Shown here piece after piece: positions 48,925 to 56,613 of a stretch of DNA of 64,000 bases. Position 1 is the stretch's first letter; each line of letters begins with the position of its first letter. The notes below the pieces were generated by a model, which saw nothing but the letters and a program-made list of their open reading frames with translations, ran no database searches and was not told the DNA's origin. Source of the stretch: Rhodopirellula halodulae (GTDB lineage Bacteria > Planctomycetota > Planctomycetia > Pirellulales > Pirellulaceae); contig NZ_JAJKFV010000004.1 in assembly GCF_020966775.1 (NCBI RefSeq), positions 62,001 through 126,000 of the forward strand, written 5' to 3'. The translations under genes were made by a program, and so were the position numbers.

Positions 48925-49338
48925 CTAGGCGGGAGGGCCGCGAGGACGTGCCGTGGATCGATGCGTAGAGACATCAACTCGGGCGTAAAGAAGGGAGGCC
49001 TCATCAATCGACAACTCCGCGAGTGGCGGTGTCAAATCGACCGTGGTGAAACCGGTGGGAGCTCCCAAGGATTGACAGAGAAAGCAATCATGCGAGTCAT
49101 GATCATGACCTGACGACGAAGATCCTGACTGCTTTGCATCGTCGCCTTCAACCGGCCGGCTAGCAGCGTCACGATGATGGCAACAGTGCGAGCAGGAACC
49201 GTTCTCGTTCGCTGCTGGAGCGGTCTCAACCGACGCGTGTCCATCGCATGAGCCGACGTGCAACCACACCGGGGCTTGCCCAAGGGCAACCACGCTGCAA
49301 AGCAGAATCGGCAAGACGGATCGGACCAGCGACGTCAT
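48925..49338 (-). CDS. Cys/His-rich exported hypothetical protein
   Basis: This 137-aa protein has a signal peptide (LPILLCSVVALGQAPVW) and a metal-binding-like middle: CSHCCHH at about 49-55 and GHDHDSHDCFLCQSLGAP at about 77-94. It resembles the small secreted Cys/His-rich proteins (DUF2946-like) often found near metal-efflux genes, but the match is loose. Another small Cys-rich exported protein lies at 54505-54963 before the heavy-metal RND genes. Likely a periplasmic metal-binding protein; the metal is unknown. It is not part of the Tad operon by any visible coupling. Confidence 0.6.
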   Translation of the reverse strand: MTSLVRSVLPILLCSVVALGQAPVWLHVGSCDGHASVETAPAANENGSCSHCCHHRDAASRPVEGDDAKQSGSSSSGHDHDSHDCFLCQSLGAPTGFTTVDLTPPLAELSIDEASLLYARVDVSTHRSTARPRGPPA

Positions 49339-49642
49339 GTTTGACTATCGAGCGACGGAATTTCGTAGAGATGCAGACGGTCCGACCAAGGAATCTAGCG
49401 GGTTTTACGATGACCACCAAAAAACGGTTCGTCAAGCCAGAAGGCGAAATTTCAAGCGCTTTCCTCAGGTCCATTGCCGCGTGCAAGCAATCTGCCGGTC
49501 CTAGCGACCCACCTCGGTCTCGCCGCAATCTTGTCGCCAGCCTACTGCGGTTCCCCGAGGCAATATGTGAGCTTGCAACGCGAGCAGCGGTTGGCAGGTT
49601 ACTGCTCGCTGTTGCGTGACACGGCCTGTTGAGTGCCGAGAC
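49339..49642. other. Intergenic region, no gene seen
   Basis: About 300 bp separate two minus-strand genes. A plus-strand frame runs across it (49248-49619) but overlaps the signal-peptide end of the Cys/His-rich gene antisense and has no domain or start signal. I see no terminator or repeat. Confidence 0.45.
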
Positions 49643-51670
49643 TCAGGCGTAGTAGACCGTGTAGAGCGTTTGGTCCTGGAACACTGTCGCCGCATTGAGG
49701 GTCAGCACCGCGAGATTGTCGTTGTAGATCGCAGTTCCGAGATGCGAGTAGATGGTCTCGTTTTCCTTGAAGAACGAGTCGGAGATATCCAGGTCTCCGC
49801 CATTCGCATTGAAGATGGCTCCACCGTGCACATCGGCCTGGTTGAACATCCAATTGGTATCCACGACTACCGTGGTTCCTGAGTTGTACATCGCACCACC
49901 CCGATGTCCGCTGACGTTGTTGATCAGCACGGAATCCAGGATCGACACGTGCCCGCTCGCCACGTGCAAACCACCGCCGTTGTTACCTGCGGTATTGCGA
50001 TCGATGCGGCTACTTACAAGGTCCAGCGAGTTTCCATCAAAGAAAATGCCGCCGCCGTCGTTTCCGCTGACATTGTCTTTGAACTTCGTGTCCGTGATGA
50101 CAGCGTTGGAATCACCGAGGATGCTGGCGCCACCACCATCTCCTTGGCTGACCAAATTTTGAACAATTCGGCTATCGTCAATCGTCAAAGAACTGTCAAA
50201 GGCAAACAACCCACCACCGGCAGATCGAGTCGAGTTGTCCACGATCAGGGTATCGCTGATCTGCACGTTGGAGAAGTTTTCAATGTAAAGGCCACCACCT
50301 CCGCTTTGTGACGTGTTGCCCGCGATGTCTGAATCTCTGATCTCAGCGACGCTGTTGTCGATCAGGATTCCGCCCGCGTCATTGGATGCATGGTTCCCCG
50401 CGATGCGAGTCCCCACAAACTCAGCGTTTGAATCAATGACAATCACTCCACCCGCGTTGCCTTCGGTCGCTGAGTTGTTCAGCAGACGCGAATCATTCAC
50501 GTCGAGATTGACTTGAAACGCGAAGATCGCGCCGCCCGCAAAGCGAGCTTGGTTGGTTTGCATCACCGAGTCCTGAATGTCGACCGTGGATCCGACCGCA
50601 TGAATGCCACCGCCGGAACTTCCCGAAACGTTGTCGTTGACTCGGCTATCTAAGAGAGTGACGCTGCTTTGCTCCACAAACAGGCCTCCGCCATCGACGC
50701 TGGCAGAGTTGCCAGAAACGTTGCTGTCGATGAAGGTGGCATCGCTGTTGCCGAGCACTGAGATCGCGCCGCCACTGCCCTCAGCGGTTTCGTTGCCTGT
50801 GAGAGCGGAGTCGATCACAGTGACCGAACTGTCAAATGAGAACACACCACCACTCCCGTATCGTGCCGAGTTATTACGAATTCGCGAATCGGTGAGGCTG
50901 ACGGTTGCTCCCCGCTCGACGAAGATTCCGCCACCTGCACCTCCTGCGGCGTTGTCCTCGATGTCCGTTCCAGAGATCGACAGAAGTGCATCTTCGGCGA
51001 AGATCGCTCCGCCGCGGTTGCCGGCTTCGTTGTCCTTCAGCACGGAATCGACAATGGTGACTGGCGCGTTAGCGATCGAGCGAATCGCGCCGCCGTCACC
51101 AAACGTGGAAGTGTTGTTCTTCAGCACGGAGTCTTGGATGGTCAGCGAACCCGAGTTGAAGATGGCACCACCAGCGAATTTCGCGACGTTGTTGGTCAGC
51201 ACTGAATCGATGATCGTCAGGTCGCCCTGGTTTTCGATGGCACCGGCGATGTCAGCGGAGCCGCCTGTGAGCTTGAGTTCTCGGAGGCTGACTTGGCTAC
51301 CAGGCGAAACGAAAATCCCACGACGTTGCGATCCAGATTGTTGGCTGGAATCTAGGGTTGCAGTACCACCTGTGCCGTGCAGTTCTACTTGGCCGGTGGA
51401 GTCCTGAATGACCAATGCAGAATTCAATTCGTAATTCCCGGCCGGAATTTCGATCACATCGTCACCCGGCGTGCTAGCGGCAATGACGATGGCTTCTCGA
51501 ATGCTGGTGACGCCATCGTTTGGATCACTAACATCCGTGGTGGTATCGACGATGACCGCCAAAAGCCGCCGGCTTTCCATCAATTCAAGCTTCAGTCGAC
51601 GTCGTCGTTGAGGTTGACTGAGTTTGGCTTCCGTGGCGGTTCGTCGAAAAAGACGCTGCGAGATTTGCAT
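49643..51670 (-). CDS. Parallel beta-helix surface protein with LE-x-x-x-RRLLA motif
   Basis: This 675-aa protein begins with a basic stretch and the motif LELMESRRLLAV (about 29-40), a planctomycete LE-x-R-x-LL-type N-terminal signal. A SIREAI motif (at about 58) follows, and then a long right-handed beta-helix made of some 20 turns with repeating GGAIFN, DS and NN patterns. It resembles polymorphic outer-membrane proteins. The ATG at 51670 was chosen; the frame extends to 51751 with no added features. No C-terminal anchor or autotransporter barrel is present. Both the N-terminal motif and the S-x-REAI beta-helix are shared with the giant protein at 16882, so it may use the same export route. 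It is divergent from the MarR gene. Confidence 0.85.
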   Translation of the reverse strand: MQISQRLFRRTATEAKLSQPQRRRRLKLELMESRRLLAVIVDTTTDVSDPNDGVTSIREAIVIAASTPGDDVIEIPAGNYELNSALVIQDSTGQVELHGTGGTATLDSSQQSGSQRRGIFVSPGSQVSLRELKLTGGSADIAGAIENQGDLTIIDSVLTNNVAKFAGGAIFNSGSLTIQDSVLKNNTSTFGDGGAIRSIANAPVTIVDSVLKDNEAGNRGGAIFAEDALLSISGTDIEDNAAGGAGGGIFVERGATVSLTDSRIRNNSARYGSGGVFSFDSSVTVIDSALTGNETAEGSGGAISVLGNSDATFIDSNVSGNSASVDGGGLFVEQSSVTLLDSRVNDNVSGSSGGGIHAVGSTVDIQDSVMQTNQARFAGGAIFAFQVNLDVNDSRLLNNSATEGNAGGVIVIDSNAEFVGTRIAGNHASNDAGGILIDNSVAEIRDSDIAGNTSQSGGGGLYIENFSNVQISDTLIVDNSTRSAGGGLFAFDSSLTIDDSRIVQNLVSQGDGGGASILGDSNAVITDTKFKDNVSGNDGGGIFFDGNSLDLVSSRIDRNTAGNNGGGLHVASGHVSILDSVLINNVSGHRGGAMYNSGTTVVVDTNWMFNQADVHGGAIFNANGGDLDISDSFFKENETIYSHLGTAIYNDNLAVLTLNAATVFQDQTLYTVYYA

Positions 51671-51853
51671 AAAAATCCAATTCTTTGCAAAGAGGGGAGT
51701 GGGGACAACTCTTGGATCAAACGTATCGGCGTGGGTTTCAGGAGTCAACAAAAACGGAGCGTTTCACAACCACGCGTGATTGCGTTGATAGCGAGGTCAT
51801 CTGCAAGCAAAGCGATTCGCTGAAGCGTTTTAAAATGAAGCTCAATCAGAACA

Positions 51854-51868
51854 GTTGACGGTGTCAAC
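51854..51868. promoter_or_regulatory. Palindromic operator, copy 1
   Basis: GTTGACGGTGTCAAC, a 15-bp inverted repeat with one mismatch, 45 bp before the marR ATG. It is centred 28 bp from a second, perfect copy, and both are followed by GTTCA. Two tandem near-identical palindromes in front of a MarR gene fit autoregulation. Confidence 0.65.
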
Positions 51869-51881
51869 GTTCACGCATAAA

Positions 51882-51896
51882 GTTGACACTGTCAAC
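51882..51896. promoter_or_regulatory. Palindromic operator, copy 2
   Basis: GTTGACACTGTCAAC, perfect 7-bp arms around one central base, 17 bp before the marR ATG and just ahead of the AGGAGA ribosome-binding site. Binding here would block marR transcription or translation start-up and could also influence the divergent beta-helix gene. Confidence 0.7.
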
Positions 51897-51912
51897 GTTC
51901 AGGAGAATTCAG

Positions 51913-52383
51913 ATGTCGAGTTCAGGATCGATAGGTGCGAGTGCACTCGGAGATGGCTTCGCTTCGCTGAGTGAATCGCTGCATGGTTTGATGCATGCTC
52001 ACCGGCGGCAGCTTCGGGAGGGCGTTCGGCGTCACGGAATTGAAGTGCCCGTCACTCACCTGCGAGTTTTGAAATGCATTCGCAATTGCCCTGACAGCAC
52101 GGCACGTTCCATCACGCAAAAGATGGAGATGGACAAGGCGCAGTTGGCTCGTGTGTTGAACGATTTGTCGCAGTGGGAATACGTTCGCAAGAAAGAGAAC
52201 CCGGCGGATCGCCGAAGCCAGTTTCTTTCTCTGTCACCATCGGGAAAACGCTTGCTGAAGAAATTGGATCGGTGCGAACAGGAGGCTGCGGCGGAGATGA
52301 CTGGTGGCTTGAGCGAGAGACAGATCCAGTCATTCATGCGAATCGCACAATCGATGATTGCGTCTCAACGTCAGGATTCGTAG
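51913..52383 (+). CDS. MarR family transcriptional regulator
   Basis: This 156-aa protein is a winged-helix MarR-type repressor. The recognition region is TARSITQKMEMDKAQLARVL (about 68-87), followed by the wing with the family-typical NPADRRSQFLSLSPSGKRLL. A strong AGGAGA lies 7 bases before the ATG at 51913; the frame continues upstream to a TTG inside operator copy 2, which I reject. The siderophore-interacting protein gene follows 115 bp downstream and may be its target. The two palindromes upstream suggest autorepression. The inducer is unknown. Confidence 0.92.
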   Translation: MSSSGSIGASALGDGFASLSESLHGLMHAHRRQLREGVRRHGIEVPVTHLRVLKCIRNCPDSTARSITQKMEMDKAQLARVLNDLSQWEYVRKKENPADRRSQFLSLSPSGKRLLKKLDRCEQEAAAEMTGGLSERQIQSFMRIAQSMIASQRQDS

Positions 52384-52498
52384 TCGCGTTTTTCTGCACG
52401 ATTGTTTCTGCGTGAAAGCGTTGGCTGAATTGAATTTGCAAACAGAGTGCTGCGGCGAAGGGTCGCCTCGCACGGTTACGTATCGGAAGTTAGGAATC

Positions 52499-53242
52499 AT
52501 GGCAAAACGGCCTGTTCGAGAATTGGAAGTGATCCGCTCGGTCCCGCTCAGCAAACACATGCTGCGGATTACCTTGGGAGGCGACGCGATGGCAGAGTTC
52601 CCAGCAGATCAAGAAAGTGCCTACGTGAAGCTGGTGTTTCCGCAGGAAGACGACCAGCGTCCGTTGATGCGAAGTTACACCGTGCGAAAGCAACGGCCAG
52701 GCGAGATCGACCTGGATGTTGTTCTGCACGATCCCTCCGGGCCGGCTTGCACATGGGCACGCTCAGCATCCGTCGGCGACCGCGTGATGGTCGGAGGCCC
52801 CGGGCCGAAGAAGTTGATCGAGCCGGACGCGGATTGGTTTCTATTGGCGGGCGATCTATCCGCTCTGCCCGCGATCAGCGTCAACTTGGAACAGCTGCCA
52901 TCGGCCGCGGTGGGTCACGCTGTGATTGAAGTTCCAAGCGAAGATGCGATTCTTGACATCGATCACCCGGACGGTGTGCGTTTGCACTGGGAAGTGAACC
53001 CGCGGCTCGAAGCGGACCGAGAGTTCCTGGCATCCAAGGTCCGTGCCTTGGATTGGCATGAAGGACGCGTCAGCGTTTGGGCGGCGTGCGAATTCAATAG
53101 CATGCGATTTCTGAGACACTATTTGTGCGACGAGAAATCGGTGCCAGCAAGCAATCTGTATCTCTCCAGCTACTGGAAGTTGGGGCAGTCAGACGAGGGG
53201 CACAAGGAAGCCAAGCGACTGGACAACGAACAACGATCCTGA
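52499..53242 (+). CDS. Siderophore-interacting protein (ViuB-like FAD oxidoreductase)
   Basis: This 247-aa protein belongs to the ViuB/SIP ferric-siderophore reductase family. The flavin-binding motif appears as MRSYTVRKQRPGEIDLDVVLH with the RxYT core, the NAD(P)H-domain entry as DWFLLAGDLSALPAI, and a C-terminal W-rich AACEFNSMRFLR then LYLSSYWKLGQSDEGH. It would release iron from internalised siderophores in the cytosol. Start chosen at the ATG at 52499; the longer open frame overlaps marR. It is probably co-regulated with marR. No siderophore receptor or synthesis genes lie in the window. Confidence 0.9.
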   Translation: MAKRPVRELEVIRSVPLSKHMLRITLGGDAMAEFPADQESAYVKLVFPQEDDQRPLMRSYTVRKQRPGEIDLDVVLHDPSGPACTWARSASVGDRVMVGGPGPKKLIEPDADWFLLAGDLSALPAISVNLEQLPSAAVGHAVIEVPSEDAILDIDHPDGVRLHWEVNPRLEADREFLASKVRALDWHEGRVSVWAACEFNSMRFLRHYLCDEKSVPASNLYLSSYWKLGQSDEGHKEAKRLDNEQRS

Positions 53243-53382
53243 CTCATGCGACTGCATCCTATGCTGGGCTCATTTAGTCCTTTGGAGGCTGAAGTTTGCT
53301 TTATCCCGCAGCATGACGTTCTCAAATTTACATTGATTCTCAAAAGACAATCTATCCACGTTCAGCCGAAAGAGGGAGTGCC

Positions 53383-54241
53383 ATGACTCGATTCGCCATC
53401 ACATCCGCCAGCGGCCAATTGGGCGCTGCGATCACGAAAGCGACGATTGAATTGGTTGGCCAAGGACGCGGTCGTTGGGCTGGCTCGTACTCCTGCCAAA
53501 GCAGAGTCGCTCGGCGTGGAGATTCGACCGGGCGACTACGAGCAACCGGACCAACTTCGGCAATCACTGGACGGCGTGGACACCGTTCTGCTGGTTTCGG
53601 GAATGGACTCGCCGGAAAAAAGAATTGGCCAGCATCGCAATGTCATCGAAGCCGCGAAGAATGCGGGCGTGACGAAGATTGTCTACACCAGCATTCAGGT
53701 TGCGGAGAGCGGCACCGCCTTCTCGCCGATTGTTCAAAGCAATCGCCAAACGGAAGCCGACATTCGCGAAAGCGGTCTGGACTGGGTGATCGGCAGGAAC
53801 GGAATCTACATCGAGCCTGACGTTGACTACATGGACGAATACAAACAGCGTGGTGAGATCGCGAATTGTGCGGGCGGTGGCAAATGTGGCTACACCACAC
53901 GCCCGGAACTTGCGACTGCCTACGCTCACATGATGACGGAATCCCACCACAACGGGAACACCTACAACTTGCACGGGCAGGCCATCACACAAAGCCAGCT
54001 GACCGATTATCTCAATCAGACCTTCGGGACCGATTTGTCTTACCGCGACATGACGGTGGAGGAATATCGCAAGGATCGCACAGAGGAACTGGGCGATTTC
54101 ATGGGCACGGTGATCGCTGGCATTTACGAAGGTATCCGCAACGGCGCGCTCGACAACGAAAGCCACTTCGCCAACGCAGCGGGATGCTCGCATCAAACAT
54201 GGGAAGACGACTTCCGATCAGTCGCAAACAGCGTGGCCTGA
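53383..54241 (+). pseudogene. NmrA-like NAD(P)-binding oxidoreductase, frameshifted
   Basis: The sequence encodes an NmrA/QOR2-type Rossmann protein in two frames. The first frame starts at ATG 53383 with MTRFAITSASGQLGAAITKA, containing the GxxGxxG-like dinucleotide loop. The homology then continues in the +2 frame from about 53447 (KDAVVGLARTPAKAESLG) through to the stop at 54241 (VIEAAKNAGVTKIVYTSIQ). The switch falls at about 53440-53465, within GAATTGGTTGGCC; removing one base there restores an unbroken frame of about 285 codons. The rest of the gene is intact, so it may be a recent mutation, a sequencing error or a translational slip. The second part could start at a TTG at 53447 but would lack the nucleotide-binding loop. 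Confidence 0.8.
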
Positions 54242-54504
54242 AGAAACAGCGTTGCCCGGACAAAGCGATCTTCTTGCAAAGCTCAAGTTCGCACGCGACC
54301 GGACTCGCGAGTGAAGTCAATCATCATGGGGATCGATGCTCTTTGTCCAATCCGTTCCGTGAAAACTGACAGAGCAGTTACGAGACGTGGCCGCATTGGA
54401 ATTCCATCGGCGAGTCGTCCTAGTTACAATCGAGGCGTTGACTCAATCGCGGCGAGCCTGTTGGCTTTCGTTGCGACTCATCGGCCCGTCCCAACGGATA
54501 CGTT

Positions 54505-54963
54505 TTGAATCCCCGCCCGCTTCTGTTGAAACTGCAACGTCGGCTCGTGCAATGCGTGCTTGTGATTGCGATGTTGTATCAGATGGGAGCTTGCCCCTGC
54601 GGATGCCTGGAGCACAACGCTTGGTTGCAGTTGCTAGACGGTTTCAGCCATGCCGACGGACATTCGCATCCATCGCTGGTGCAGTTGTCACAAAAAGATT
54701 CGGCAACCACTGCTGCCGGAGAGGTGTCGAACTCGGACAACCACGATTGCACGGGTGAGCCGAGGACGCTGTACACCCGAGGCTCGCGAAATCCGATGCC
54801 GGCAAACGGCGACTGCGTTCAATCGCTGGATGTCGCTGACACCGCGAACGGTGCGTTCGGGGCTTTGATGGTGGTCGCGGATGAACGGGGGAGAGGCATT
54901 GATTCTCGCGGGCTGAACGTGCGCGCGCTCAGTCGTCCCGCTCTTCAGGTTTTCCGCCTCTAA
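54505..54963 (+). CDS. Cys-rich exported hypothetical protein
   Basis: This 152-aa frame begins with a TTG (54505); an internal ATG at 54571 is an alternative. A hydrophobic segment (VQCVLVIAMLYQMG) is followed by ACPCGCLEH and histidine-containing stretches (HADGHSH), suggesting a small membrane or exported metal-binding protein. I do not recognise a family. It directly precedes the heavy-metal RND adaptor gene (97 bp) on the same strand and occupies the place where a czcC or a metal-binding accessory is found in other clusters. The gap 54242-54504 before it shows nothing notable. Confidence 0.5.
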   Translation: MNPRPLLLKLQRRLVQCVLVIAMLYQMGACPCGCLEHNAWLQLLDGFSHADGHSHPSLVQLSQKDSATTAAGEVSNSDNHDCTGEPRTLYTRGSRNPMPANGDCVQSLDVADTANGAFGALMVVADERGRGIDSRGLNVRALSRPALQVFRL

Positions 54964-55059
54964 GCCTTTCTTTTCTTTCACGAATGTTCTGGGACATCCG
55001 TCCCATTTTTTGCCGGCGGCTCAGAGAAGTCGGCAACGTTCCATCAGAAAAGAATCGCT

Positions 55060-56532
55060 ATGTCACAACAAGGTATCTCTCGTGCGGGATTGCGTGCATT
55101 GATCGCTGCGGGAGTGCTCACTCTCGTCTTTGGTTTGGGAACCGCAGCCGGCCTGGTCCTGTCACCGTCAACCGTTCATGCCCCCGAGGATTTGCATTCG
55201 GATGATCCGCACCCCGCGGGGATGTCCGACTTGCACATCGAAGACGAGGACACCGAAGAAGACCACCTTGAGGAGAATCACGAAGAGGACCATGTCGCGC
55301 TGACCGAGCAGGCGTATGCCAATTTGGGTTTGCGGATGGGAATGGTGCAACGAGGCGATCACTGGAAAACCCAGTTGGTTCCAGCTCGAGTGGTCGAGAT
55401 CCCCGGTCGTAGCGACTTGTCCGTTTCGGCGCCAGTCACGGGCATCGTGCAGAAGGTTGAGGTCCTCCCCGGACAGAGCTTGGTTTCCGATTCGACTTTG
55501 TTTTCGATTCGGATCACCGATCAAGCCGTGATCGACGCTCAATCGCGATTACTGGAAACACTGACGCGACAGGAAGTCGCCAATCAAGAGATCACGCGTT
55601 TGTCTCCACTGGTCACCTCGGGGGCGGTTTCGCGAAACAAGCTGCGCGATTTGGAATACGAAATCAAACAGCTCTCGGCTCAGCAATCCACGTTGGTTCA
55701 AGAACTGCGAAGTCGTGGGTTGCCTTCTGCGAGCGTGGACCAAGTGTTGCAGAACCGGGAGTTGGCGACGGAACTGAAGGTGTCTCCGCCTAGCTTCATC
55801 GATTCGGATATGAACTCCGAAGAAGTCTCCGGTTTTTCGGTCGAAGATTTGATGGTGCACCCGGGTATGTCCGTGGCCCGTGGTGATTTGCTATGCAGCG
55901 TGGCCTATCACTCGCGTTTGTACTTGGAGGGCATGGCATTCCAGGATGATTTGCATGTCTTGGACCGCATCATGCAACGGGATTGGATGGTTGTGGTGGA
56001 TGATCACTCAGCCGAGCATGCTCATGGTGCGTCTGTCGAACTGCCTTTGCTACGCATCGACAACCATGTCGACGAAGCGACGCAGAGCGTGACCTTCTTT
56101 GTCGAGCTTCCGAACGAAGTGACACGAGATCGCGTTTCCGACGGACGGTTGTTCCAACAATGGCGTTTCCGACCGGGCCAGCGGCTGCATCTTCGGCTTC
56201 CGGTGGAGCAGTGGAAGGACCAATGGATGCTGCCCGCCGAGGCCGTTGTGGTGGAAGGCCCCGATGCATTCGTCTTTGTCGAGCACATCCATGACGAAGA
56301 GGACGAACCGGAACACGATGACCATGACGTGATGATCGAGTTGGAGCCTGTGCCGATCAGGCTGCTGTACCGAGACGATCGCATCGTCGTGATCCAGCGT
56401 GACGACCAGCAGGATTTGGAAGAGGAGTTTACGACCCACCGAGTCGCCCTGAACAACGCTCAGAAACTGTACCTGGCGATGAAAATGCAGGCGGAGGGCG
56501 GCGGGGGCCACCACCATCACCACGACCATTGA
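55060..56532 (+). CDS. Heavy-metal RND efflux adaptor (CzcB/CusB-like)
   Basis: This 490-aa periplasmic adaptor is anchored by an N-terminal helix (LIAAGVLTLVFGLGTAAG). An acidic, histidine-containing stretch (55-80) is followed by the lipoyl half VSAPVTGIVQKVEVLPGQ, a coiled-coil hairpin, and a second lipoyl region (HPGMSVARGDLLCSV) with LRLPVEQWKDQWMLPAEAV later. Two histidine/aspartate-rich patches, one near 410-430 and a terminal GGGGHHHHHDH, suggest metal binding. It precedes the RND pump gene by 81 bp. The metal is probably a divalent or monovalent transition metal such as Zn, Co, Cu or Ag; sequence alone does not say which. Confidence 0.88.
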   Translation: MSQQGISRAGLRALIAAGVLTLVFGLGTAAGLVLSPSTVHAPEDLHSDDPHPAGMSDLHIEDEDTEEDHLEENHEEDHVALTEQAYANLGLRMGMVQRGDHWKTQLVPARVVEIPGRSDLSVSAPVTGIVQKVEVLPGQSLVSDSTLFSIRITDQAVIDAQSRLLETLTRQEVANQEITRLSPLVTSGAVSRNKLRDLEYEIKQLSAQQSTLVQELRSRGLPSASVDQVLQNRELATELKVSPPSFIDSDMNSEEVSGFSVEDLMVHPGMSVARGDLLCSVAYHSRLYLEGMAFQDDLHVLDRIMQRDWMVVVDDHSAEHAHGASVELPLLRIDNHVDEATQSVTFFVELPNEVTRDRVSDGRLFQQWRFRPGQRLHLRLPVEQWKDQWMLPAEAVVVEGPDAFVFVEHIHDEEDEPEHDDHDVMIELEPVPIRLLYRDDRIVVIQRDDQQDLEEEFTTHRVALNNAQKLYLAMKMQAEGGGGHHHHHDH

Positions 56533-56613
56533 CGGTTGGTGGTTTGACCGAGGGTCGTTTATCTGACTCGCGGTTCGCTGTTTCTCCTTCGTCGCTCCCC
56601 AAGAATTCGTTTC

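Noticed and set aside
49248-49619. 123-codon plus-strand frame before the beta-helix gene
   Set aside because: No ribosome-binding site or domain, and partly antisense to the Cys/His-rich gene.
53447-54241. The 264-codon frame as an intact NmrA gene starting at TTG 53447
   Set aside because: It would lack the dinucleotide-binding loop that is present in another frame just upstream; a frameshift explains both.
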